Made by a program: the position numbers and the translations under genes
Notes under the pieces: model-generated
What the model saw: only the letters and a program-made list of their open reading frames with translations
What the model was told of the DNA's origin: nothing
The model's database searches: none
Part shown: in pieces, positions 6,647-12,218 of the stretch
How the letters are laid out: each line of letters starts with the position of its first letter
Numbering within the stretch: position 1 is the first letter of the stretch
Assembly: GCA_030535715.1 (NCBI GenBank)
Contig: JAUNRL010000007.1
Location: 1 to 12,218 of the forward strand
Reading direction: 5' to 3'
Source: Bacillota bacterium
Lineage (GTDB): Bacteria > Bacillota > Clostridia > Peptostreptococcales > Anaerovoracaceae
DNA length: 12,218 nucleotides

Positions 6647-8833
6647 ATGACCTCAGAAAACCCGGGAAAAGTGATCAATCCGGAGATGAACGGCAGCTGG
6701 AAAATGCCGGATGCTTCGGAAACACTGGCAGGCCGGGAAATCCGGATCGGTTCTAAAACGATCCGGGTGGCGGAGCACGCCGGGTTCTGCTTCGGTGTCC
6801 GGCGGGCTATCGCCAGAGCGGAGGATGCGGCAGCATCGGGGCGGCCGGTCTGCAGCATGGGTTCCCTGATTCACAATGGCCATGTGGCCGCAGATCTGCG
6901 GAGGAAGGGGATTCGGATCATCGGCAGCCTGGATGAAGTTCGGATCGGCGAGCGGGTGATCATCCGTTCCCACGGTGAGGGAAAGCGGATTTATGATGAG
7001 GCAGAGGCGCGGGAGATTCCGCTTATCGATGCCACCTGTCCCTTCGTCCACCGTATTCACCAGCTGGTTAGGGATACGGACCGGCAGGTGGTCATCGTCG
7101 GCGATGTCAATCATCCGGAGGTTGAGGGCATCAGCGGCTGGTGCCGCCGGCCCGCCATCGTGGTCGGATCCGCGGAAGAGGCGGAGGCGGTCGGGGAGGA
7201 TGATCTGTTCGTGGTGACGCAGACGACGATCCGTCAGGAACTGCTGGAGGATGTACTGCGGTGTTTCCAGGAGATGGGCACGACGGTGGAGGTCCACAAC
7301 ACCATCTGCAGCGCGACGGCCAACCGTCAGCAGGCCTGTGCCGCGCTGGCGGCGGAAAGTGATCTGATGATGGTGGTCGGCGGATGGAACAGTTCCAATA
7401 CGAGAAAGCTTTTTGAGATTGCCGGGAAATACTGTGAAGAGACTTTTTTTGTCGAAAATATTGAAGATTTACCGTTGAAAGAGATCCGAAAGTGTAATAA
7501 AATAGGGATAGCGGCGGGCGCGTCGACGCCCGAATGCACGATTAAGGAGGTTATGTCCAGCATGAGTGATCAAGCACTTGAAAACAACGAAGCAAAAATG
7601 GAAGATTTCATGGAAGAAATCGAAAAATCCCTGCGGCTTCCGCGCAACGGGGAAATCGTCACCGGTAAGGTACATCAGGTGAACGAAAAGGACGTCATCA
7701 TCAATCTGAGCTGCAAGAAGGATGGAATCCTTCCCATCAACGAGGTCAGCCTGGAAGAGGAGCAGACTCTGGCGGATGTGTTTAAGGTAGACGACGAAGT
7801 CCAGGCAAAGGTAATCAAAACCGATGACGGAGACGGTGGGATTCTACTCTCAAGGAAGAAGTTAGAAATCAGCGCCAACTGGAACGAGATCGTCGAGGCG
7901 TATGAAAATAAAACAGTTCTTGAAGTCACAGTCACAAGAACGGTCAACGGCGGCGTCATTGCCGAGTACAAGGAAGTGTCCGGATTCATTCCGCTTTCCC
8001 AGCTGTCCGATCGCTATGTGGAGGATGCGTCGGAATTCGTGGGGCAGACCATGGAGGTCAAGGTATCCCGCGTGGATCAGAGAAGAAATCGGGCCGTGTT
8101 CTCCCACAAGATGTTTCTGAACGAAGAGAAGGAAAAGCTCGTCAAGGAAATCTGGGAGAACCTGAACGTGGACGACGTGGTCGAAGGCACGGTCATGCGG
8201 TTTACCGACTATGGCGCATTTGTTGACATCGGCGGAATCGACGGACTGCTGCATATTTCCGAGATTTCCTGGGGCAAGCTCAGACATCCGCAGGAAGTGC
8301 TCAGCATCGGTCAGAAGATCAACGTCAAGGTTCTGTCCATGAACGAGGAAAAGGGCAAGATCTCCCTCGGCCTGAAACAGAATACGCCGGAACCGTGGAG
8401 CGTGATCGACGAGAATTACGAAGTCGGGCAGGTTATTCAGGGCAAGGTTGTTCAGATCAAGGAATACGGCGCATTCATCGAACTGGAGCCCGGTCTGGAC
8501 GGACTGGTTCACATCTCCGAGGTTGCCCATAAAAGAGTCGGCAACATCAACGATGAACTGAAGGTCGGCGAAATCGTCAATGCTAGGATCCTTGAGATCG
8601 ATAAGGACAGAAGAAGAATCAGCCTGAGCATCCGTGAGACCATCGATCCGGCAGTGGAAGCAGCGAAGGAAGCGGCCAAGGCAGAGGCGGCTAAGGAAAA
8701 AACTGCGCCGGCCGAGGAGACTCCTGTTGAGGCACCGGCAGAAGAAGCCGCTGAGGCGCCGGCGGGGGAAGCCCCCGAAGCACCGGCTGAAGAAGCCGCC
8801 GAGGAAGCTCCCGCTGAAGCACCGGCAGAATAG
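6647..8833 (+). CDS. ispH-rpsA: Bifunctional IspH (HMBPP reductase) - ribosomal protein S1 fusion
   Basis: This is a 728-aa fusion of a type known in Clostridia. The start is MTSENPGKV, with AGAGGAGG close before it. Residues 1-37 are an extra leader. IspH (about 38-304) makes IPP and DMAPP in the last step of the MEP isoprenoid pathway. Its three iron-sulfur cysteines are present, Cys48 (AGFCFG), Cys131 (DATCPF) and Cys221 (TICSAT), as are HPEVEG, SSNT and STPE. From about 306 the protein becomes S1-like, with four S1 RNA-binding repeats near 335-405, 418-490, 511-580 and 595-665. The third and fourth carry the canonical YGAFV and YGAFI cores with DGL(L/V)HISE. The last 60 residues are an Ala-Glu-Pro-rich tail. 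S1 repeats bind mRNA, but whether this protein is a true ribosomal S1 is less certain than in Proteobacteria. A possible internal promoter and ribosome site lie before the S1 half. Confidence 0.95.
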   Translation: MTSENPGKVINPEMNGSWKMPDASETLAGREIRIGSKTIRVAEHAGFCFGVRRAIARAEDAAASGRPVCSMGSLIHNGHVAADLRRKGIRIIGSLDEVRIGERVIIRSHGEGKRIYDEAEAREIPLIDATCPFVHRIHQLVRDTDRQVVIVGDVNHPEVEGISGWCRRPAIVVGSAEEAEAVGEDDLFVVTQTTIRQELLEDVLRCFQEMGTTVEVHNTICSATANRQQACAALAAESDLMMVVGGWNSSNTRKLFEIAGKYCEETFFVENIEDLPLKEIRKCNKIGIAAGASTPECTIKEVMSSMSDQALENNEAKMEDFMEEIEKSLRLPRNGEIVTGKVHQVNEKDVIINLSCKKDGILPINEVSLEEEQTLADVFKVDDEVQAKVIKTDDGDGGILLSRKKLEISANWNEIVEAYENKTVLEVTVTRTVNGGVIAEYKEVSGFIPLSQLSDRYVEDASEFVGQTMEVKVSRVDQRRNRAVFSHKMFLNEEKEKLVKEIWENLNVDDVVEGTVMRFTDYGAFVDIGGIDGLLHISEISWGKLRHPQEVLSIGQKINVKVLSMNEEKGKISLGLKQNTPEPWSVIDENYEVGQVIQGKVVQIKEYGAFIELEPGLDGLVHISEVAHKRVGNINDELKVGEIVNARILEIDKDRRRISLSIRETIDPAVEAAKEAAKAEAAKEKTAPAEETPVEAPAEEAAEAPAGEAPEAPAEEAAEEAPAEAPAE
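7475..7503 (+). promoter_or_regulatory. Possible internal promoter for the S1 half, TTGAAA-17-TAAAAT
   Basis: TTGAAA (7475-7480) and TAAAAT (7498-7503) are exactly 17 bases apart, within an AT-rich patch (about 7441-7505) of an otherwise GC-rich gene. A start point near 7510 would precede the internal ribosome site by about 35 bases. The boxes fall at the end of the IspH domain. Function is inferred. Confidence 0.45.
7544..7564 (+). promoter_or_regulatory. Internal Shine-Dalgarno and possible restart at the IspH/S1 junction
   Basis: A perfect AAGGAGG (7544-7550) lies inside the fusion, encoding part of IKEV. In-frame ATGs follow at 7553 (2 bases away, too near) and 7562 (11 bases away, slightly far but usable). 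The second begins MSDQALENNEAK, right where the IspH fold ends and the S1 part begins. IKEV itself fits the usual end of IspH, so the match may be coincidental. Confidence 0.45.
8732..8804 (+). repeat. Direct repeat in the Ala/Glu/Pro tail of S1
   Basis: A 25-base unit beginning GCACCGGC at 8732 recurs at 8780, with two differences in 25. The period is 48 bases, or 16 residues. Each copy encodes APAEEAAE. The surrounding tail (about 8640-8833) is low-complexity Ala, Glu and Pro with a few Lys at its start. It is predicted to be disordered and probably varies in length between strains. Confidence 0.7.
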
Positions 8834-8888
8834 GCCTCGAGACAATCTGATTGAACAAGCCCTGATCCGGTAACAGGAACAAAACAGA

Positions 8889-8925
8889 AAAGCCGTTATG
8901 TCAACCAAGACACAGCGGTTTTTTT
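8889..8925 (+). terminator. Rho-independent terminator of the permease/ispH-rpsA region
   Basis: AAGCCGTTATGTC (8890-8902) pairs with GACACAGCGGTT (8909-8920), with two G-U pairs and one mismatch, around the six-base loop AACCAA. It is followed at once by TTTTT ending at 8925 (seven Ts in all from 8919). It lies 56 bases after the fusion's stop codon. Confidence 0.8.
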
Positions 8926-9252
8926 CTGGGGGTGTGTCCGGTCACGTCCGGGCATAGCGGCATAATCATTCTTCCGTTTTCGGGAGTTTCAGCCTTTTTG
9001 CACGCAAAAGCAACCCTTAGGCGGAAAACGAAGTGCGGCGGAGTAGTTGAACCCGCCCGATCTCGTTGGCTGTTGTGATCCATAAAGGATTATTGTTCAA
9101 GGTCACATGAATGATGCCTGATTTTAGCGGCAATCACTTTAGCACATGAAAGAAATTCCGCCTGGATAACCAATAACACGAAAAAATGGCTGAAATATAC
9201 TGGTGTGACAGGCGGCCGAGTCAGGGCACATCCATGGGCGAGGGCAGGCTGA
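8926..9252. other. Intergenic stretch with no recognised gene
   Basis: These 327 bases lie between the convergent ispH-rpsA and recN genes. The longest frame (8901-9083, minus strand) has no ribosome site, runs across the terminator, and has a composition I do not recognise as a protein. There is a small inverted repeat, CTTTTTGC (8994-9001) and GCAAAAG (9004-9010). I found no tRNA-like cloverleaf, no clear promoter and no obvious recN terminator. A small RNA or an interspersed repeat is possible but unsupported. Confidence 0.4.
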
Positions 9253-10878
9253 TCAGGTGGCGGAGATACGGAGCAGTTCTTCCGCGGAGGCCAGGGTGGT
9301 ATCGGTGACCGCTGCGCCGCCCAGCAGGCGGGCGATCTCGGTGATTCGTTCCCGGGGATCCAGTTCTGTGACCTGGGTGTAGGTCATCGTCTCATCGCTG
9401 TCCTTGCTGATGCGGTAGTGGTGTTCGCCGCAGGCGGCGATTTGGGGAAGATGGGTGATGCAGATGATCTGATGATGGCGGGCGATCTGGCGCAGCTTCT
9501 GTCCGACCACGCTGGCGGCGATGCCGCTGATGCCGCTGTCGATCTCGTCAAGGATCATCGTTGGGATTTCATCGTAATCGCCGATGACTTTTTTGAACGC
9601 CAGCATGATTCGGGACATTTCACCGCCGGAGGCGATTTTCGCCAGGGGTTTCAGATCCTCGCCCCGGTTGGTGCTGATCAGGAATTCCACGATGTCCGTA
9701 CCATCCTCGGAGAAGGCCTCCGCAGGAGAAAAAGCGATGGCAAACCGGCTCTCTCCGAAGTTGAGTTCGCTCAGCTCGCGGCCGATTTCCTTTTCCAGGT
9801 CGGCCGCGGCTTCCTTTCGTGCTGAAGTCAGCCGCGCGCAGGCAGCTTCCAGCTGTCCGGTCAGATGGTTCAGCTCCTGCTGTATGCGCCGGCGGGTCTC
9901 ACCGGAGTCTGCGACGCCGGTGAGACGCTGCCGCAGTTCTTCCCGGTAGTGGATCAGTTCTTCGATGGACTTGCCGTGCTTCTGCTTCAGGCGGGAGAGC
10001 AGATCCAGGCGGGCAATGGCCTGATCCAGTTCTTCGGGAGAAAAGACCGCCTGATCCCGGTTATGCCGGATTTCGCCGCAGATATCCTCCAGTTCATAGC
10101 AGAGTCCGGAAACCCGCTCCGCCAGAATACGGACATCGGCTGTCCATTCACCGGCCGAGTCCAGGTGGTCCGTCATCTGCTGCAGAGCGGGGAGAACACC
10201 GTCGCTGTCACTTCCTTCCGCGATGGCATAGGCGGAGGCCAGGTCGGTGTAGATCTGCTCGCCGTGCTGCAGGCGGGAAACGTCTTCCTCCAGCGCCTCG
10301 TCCTCTCCGGCCCGCAGTTCGGCAGCATCCAGTTCCTTCAGCTCAAACTCCATGAAGTCGCGCTGGCGTATATCCTCGGCCAGTCGGCGGTCCAGCGTCT
10401 GCATCCGGCGGCGGAGATCATCATAGGCCCGGTAGCAGGACAGAACCTCCTCTCTGGCCGATCCGATGATGTCGCTGCGGTAGCGGTCCAGCAGCCGGAT
10501 ATGGGCGGCCGGATCGAGAAGGGACTGGTGGTCATATTGTCCGTGAATGTCCGCCAGCTGGCGGCTCAGGGCGGACAGCTCGGCGAGGGTAACCAGGCTG
10601 CCGTTGACTTTGCATACGTTGCGTCCTGTGCGGGAGATTTCCCGGGTAAGGATGACTTCCCGCCCATCGTTATCCGCGATCATCTGGACAACCGCTTTAT
10701 CCTGTCCGGAACGAACAAAAGCAGTGTCTGCCCTGCTCCCGAGAGCGAGGCTCACTGCTTCGATGACGATGGATTTGCCGGCGCCCGTTTCGCCGGTCAC
10801 GATGTTCAGTCCATCATGGAATTCGATATCGAGATGTTCGATGATGGCAAAATTGCGGATCTGGATACGTTGAATCAT
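9253..10878 (-). CDS. recN: DNA repair protein RecN (SMC-like ATPase)
   Basis: RecN is a cytoplasmic SMC-family ATPase that acts early at double-strand breaks and holds DNA ends together. This 541-aa protein is close to the usual length of about 550-560. It begins MIQRIQIRNFAIIEHLDIEF, with Walker A GETGAGKS at 29-36 and QYDHQSLLDP near 115. A long central coiled-coil region rich in Glu, Arg and Leu follows. The C-terminal ATPase half has SGGEMS (417-422), Walker B MILDEID (Glu445) and ITHLPQIAA. All catalytic motifs are present. The ATG lies three bases after the argR stop with no clear ribosome site, so it probably depends on translation from argR. The argR-recN pair is common in Firmicutes. 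No LexA-type operator is visible in front of it. Confidence 0.96.
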   Translation of the reverse strand: MIQRIQIRNFAIIEHLDIEFHDGLNIVTGETGAGKSIVIEAVSLALGSRADTAFVRSGQDKAVVQMIADNDGREVILTREISRTGRNVCKVNGSLVTLAELSALSRQLADIHGQYDHQSLLDPAAHIRLLDRYRSDIIGSAREEVLSCYRAYDDLRRRMQTLDRRLAEDIRQRDFMEFELKELDAAELRAGEDEALEEDVSRLQHGEQIYTDLASAYAIAEGSDSDGVLPALQQMTDHLDSAGEWTADVRILAERVSGLCYELEDICGEIRHNRDQAVFSPEELDQAIARLDLLSRLKQKHGKSIEELIHYREELRQRLTGVADSGETRRRIQQELNHLTGQLEAACARLTSARKEAAADLEKEIGRELSELNFGESRFAIAFSPAEAFSEDGTDIVEFLISTNRGEDLKPLAKIASGGEMSRIMLAFKKVIGDYDEIPTMILDEIDSGISGIAASVVGQKLRQIARHHQIICITHLPQIAACGEHHYRISKDSDETMTYTQVTELDPRERITEIARLLGGAAVTDTTLASAEELLRISAT

Positions 10879-10881
10879 GGA

Positions 10882-11337
10882 TCATTGTTTATTCAGCAGC
10901 GCATTCAGCCGGTCGACGACACCCGGGGAATTAACCGGGTCATCGATGACCAGAAGGATAGTGTTGTCCCCGGCAACGGAGCCGATGACGTGCTCCAGAC
11001 CGAGATTATCTAGGGTTTCCGCCGCGGCGTTGGCGCATCCGGACAAGGTCTTCATCAGGACGATATTGCCGGACCAGGCTGTGGATTTTACCGTTTCCCG
11101 GTAGATATTGGACAGCCGGTCAGAAATCAGCCCGTCCTGACTGGCTGAAGCGGCGTAGCGGTACTTCCCGGAGGGCGACAGGGTCTTGACCAGCTGCAGT
11201 TCTTTAATGTCTCTAGAAATCGTCGCCTGGGTTACATCGTAACCGTAATCCCTGAGCAGGGAAACCAGCTTATCCTGCGTTTCGATTTCCTGCTTTTCGA
11301 TCAGCTCCAAGATTTTGTTCTGTCTTGAAATTCTCAT
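10882..11337 (-). CDS. argR: Arginine repressor ArgR/AhrC
   Basis: ArgR is a hexameric, arginine-sensing DNA-binding protein that represses arginine synthesis and may activate its breakdown. The 151-aa length is standard. The N-terminal winged helix carries TQATISRDIKELQLVK (residues 36-51), the recognition helix with its conserved Ser-Arg-Asp. After a linker, the C-terminal oligomerisation and arginine-binding domain has SGCANAAAETLD (99-110) and GSVAGDNTILLV (119-130). The usual arginine-contacting GDD reads GDN here: Asp124 is kept but the second Asp is Asn125. The start is supported by GGGAGAG about 6 bases before the ATG. An extended -10 promoter lies upstream, and the gene is co-transcribed with recN. 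No arginine synthesis genes are in the window. Confidence 0.95.
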   Translation of the reverse strand: MRISRQNKILELIEKQEIETQDKLVSLLRDYGYDVTQATISRDIKELQLVKTLSPSGKYRYAASASQDGLISDRLSNIYRETVKSTAWSGNIVLMKTLSGCANAAAETLDNLGLEHVIGSVAGDNTILLVIDDPVNSPGVVDRLNALLNKQ

Positions 11338-11349
11338 TCTTTCTCTCCC

Positions 11350-11370
11350 AATGAATAGCGTGCCTTCAAT
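11350..11370. promoter_or_regulatory. Possible ARG box in the argR leader
   Basis: AATGAATA at 11350-11357 is a perfect half-site of the ARG-box consensus, and TTCAAT at 11365-11370 is a partial inverted partner. The spacing does not fit the usual 18-base box exactly. It lies between the argR -10 and its start codon, where autoregulation would act. Confidence 0.25.
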
Positions 11371-11378
11371 CGTTTATA

Positions 11379-11387
11379 ATTATACCA
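11379..11387 (-). promoter_or_regulatory. Extended -10 promoter of argR-recN
   Basis: On the minus strand TGG precedes a perfect TATAAT (11384-11379), giving the TGnTATAAT extended -10 form. No good -35 is present (the region is A-rich), which extended -10 promoters tolerate. It lies about 42 bases before the argR ATG. Confidence 0.6.
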
Positions 11388-11451
11388 TAGGATGATTGTT
11401 TTTTTGTTTTTCTTTTGTACTTGGTATGGTTTTTCTTTTCTCCGGGTTATG

Positions 11452-11460
11452 TGGTATACT
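11452..11460 (+). promoter_or_regulatory. Extended -10 promoter of ruvC-ruvA
   Basis: TGG precedes TATACT (11455-11460), the TGn extended -10 arrangement, after a T-rich stretch with no clear -35. A start near 11467 would give a leader of about 95 bases before ruvC. It diverges from the argR promoter. Confidence 0.55.
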
Positions 11461-11563
11461 GGCACAAAGGCAACGCGAAAGGAAAGGGGAAACGGCGCGG
11501 ACCCGCTTGGGACGCTTATCCCGCCGCCGGAAAAGGCCGGGTAGTCCGCGTCAAGTATGTCTG

Positions 11564-12067
11564 ATGAAGATCCTCGGCATTGATCCGGGCTACGCTATTT
11601 TGGGATACGGCGTCATCGAAAAGACGGGCAATCATTTCCGCGCCATCGACTACGGTGCGGTGACCACGCCCAAGGAAATGCCCATGGATCAGCGGCTGGA
11701 ACACCTTTATGACAGCCTGCGGGAAATCATCGAGGAGCAGCGGCCGGACGTGGCATCCATCGAACAGCTGTACTTTAACAATAACGCCAAAACCGCCATC
11801 AATGTGGGACAGGCCAGAGGGGTAGCGGTTCTGGCCTGTGTCAAGGGCGGCATTGAGGTTGCCGAATACACGCCGCTGCAGATCAAGCAGGCCCTGGTCG
11901 GCTATGGCCGAGCCGAGAAGAAGCAGGTACAGTTCATGGTTAAGACCATGCTGAATCTCCCCAAGGTGCCCAAACCGGACGATACGGCGGACGCCCTGGC
12001 GGCGGCCATCTGCCACGGCCATTCAGCGGACAGCAGGAGACGGCTTCAGCGGGCGGGTCTGCGGTAG
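11564..12067 (+). CDS. ruvC: Holliday junction resolvase RuvC
   Basis: RuvC is the endonuclease that cuts Holliday junctions with the RuvAB motor during recombinational repair. The 167-aa length is typical. I start at MKILGIDPG because the family begins there; the frame is open further left (to 11396), but that extension is basic, low in family similarity and spans the promoter. The four acidic catalytic residues are present: Asp7 (GIDPG), Glu67 (ASIEQLYF), Asp140 and Asp143 ([16 protein letters not shown]). [16 protein letters not shown] and the conserved [18 protein letters not shown] are also intact. There is no good Shine-Dalgarno before the ATG, so it is probably translated weakly. An 8-codon frame (ATG 11557, stop near 11581) overlaps the start and might affect initiation. 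ruvA follows after 55 bases. Confidence 0.96.
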   Translation: MKILGIDPGYAILGYGVIEKTGNHFRAIDYGAVTTPKEMPMDQRLEHLYDSLREIIEEQRPDVASIEQLYFNNNAKTAINVGQARGVAVLACVKGGIEVAEYTPLQIKQALVGYGRAEKKQVQFMVKTMLNLPKVPKPDDTADALAAAICHGHSADSRRRLQRAGLR

Positions 12068-12082
12068 ATCGGAGACAAGACG

Positions 12083-12100
12083 GGCCGGCGCAGACCGGCC
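12083..12100 (+). other. Perfect GC hairpin in the ruvC-ruvA gap
   Basis: GGCCGG (12083-12088) and CCGGCC (12095-12100) form a perfect 6-bp stem around a six-base loop. No T-run follows, so it is not a terminator. It may tune ruvA expression or mRNA stability, or be incidental in GC-rich sequence. Confidence 0.35.
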
Positions 12101-12122
12101 GGATCGCAGATAAGGAGCGAAA

Positions 12123-12218
12123 ATGATTGGATTTTTACGGGGAATACTCGCCGAAAAGGGCGACGGATACCTGATCGTTGATGTGAATGGAGTGGGATTC
12201 TATGTGAATGTGCCTTCC
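12123..12218 (+). CDS. ruvA: Holliday junction DNA-binding subunit RuvA, N-terminal part (runs off the right edge)
   Basis: The 32 visible codons read MIGFLRGILAEKGDGYLIVD and then VNGVGFYVNVPS. This is the start of the RuvA N-terminal OB-fold domain, with its typical MI..L.G opening and the D.NGVGY-like strand. RuvA binds the four-way junction and loads the RuvB motor. TAAGGAG lies about 5 bases before the ATG. It follows ruvC directly on the same strand, as in ruvCAB operons; ruvB is expected to the right of the window. Confidence 0.93.
   Translation, partial: MIGFLRGILAEKGDGYLIVDVNGVGFYVNVPS

Noticed and set aside
8994..9010. CTTTTTGC...GCAAAAG inverted repeat as a recN terminator
   Set aside because: It is about 245 bases past the recN stop, the loop is too small and no T-run follows on the minus strand.
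8901..9083. 60-codon minus-strand frame after the ispH-rpsA terminator
   Set aside because: It begins without a ribosome site and runs through the terminator hairpin. No recognisable protein features.
9186..9308. Short plus-strand frame starting MAEIYWCDRR
   Set aside because: No ribosome site, runs antisense into the end of recN, and no similarity I recognise.
9865..11013. Plus-strand frame of 382 codons opposite recN
   Set aside because: It is antisense to recN and runs into argR, with no start signal.
11396..11563. Longer RuvC start at 11396
   Set aside because: It spans the ruvC promoter and adds residues before the conserved MKILGIDPG start.

Overview
This is a GC-rich bacterial chromosome segment that most likely comes from a Clostridia-class Firmicute. 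Three things point there: a fused ispH-rpsA gene, a very short Flp1-type pilin inside a Firmicutes-style Tad locus, and the argR-recN gene pair. Shine-Dalgarno sites are strong and the recognisable promoters are sigma-A-like. No genus can be named from the sequence alone.

Left third (1-3990, minus strand): a Tad (tight adherence) type IVc pilus operon read leftward, in the order tadA ATPase, tadB and tadC membrane platform proteins, flp1 pilin (53 aa), a TadE-like pseudopilin, and a DUF5702/TadG-like protein cut by the window edge. Two junctions are 4-base ATGA overlaps, which suggests translational coupling. The TadE-like gene has no ATG, GTG or TTG start.

Junction (about 4099-4867): decayed sequence. 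It holds an orphan degenerate GGDEF domain fragment without the GGDEF motif, a good promoter overlapping a hairpin, and a frameshifted scrap that resembles the C-terminal part of a sodium:alanine (AGCS) symporter.

Centre (4868-8925, plus strand): an intact APC-superfamily amino-acid permease, an inter-gene hairpin, then a 728-aa IspH-ribosomal protein S1 fusion ending in a rho-independent terminator. Just before the S1 half, inside the coding sequence, lie a TTGAAA-17-TAAAAT promoter-like element and an AAGGAGG site. They could allow S1 to be made separately from IspH. This is the most interesting signal in the window.

Right third: about 330 bases (8926-9252) in which I recognise no gene. 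Then recN and argR on the minus strand, with argR upstream and a 3-base gap between them, and, divergently, ruvC and the start of ruvA on the plus strand. ArgR would repress arginine synthesis genes and may regulate its own promoter. RecN, RuvC and RuvA are recombinational repair proteins. The core-gene part is conventional. I see no CRISPR array, insertion sequence, tRNA, rRNA or prophage, and no clear evidence of an undescribed multi-gene system.
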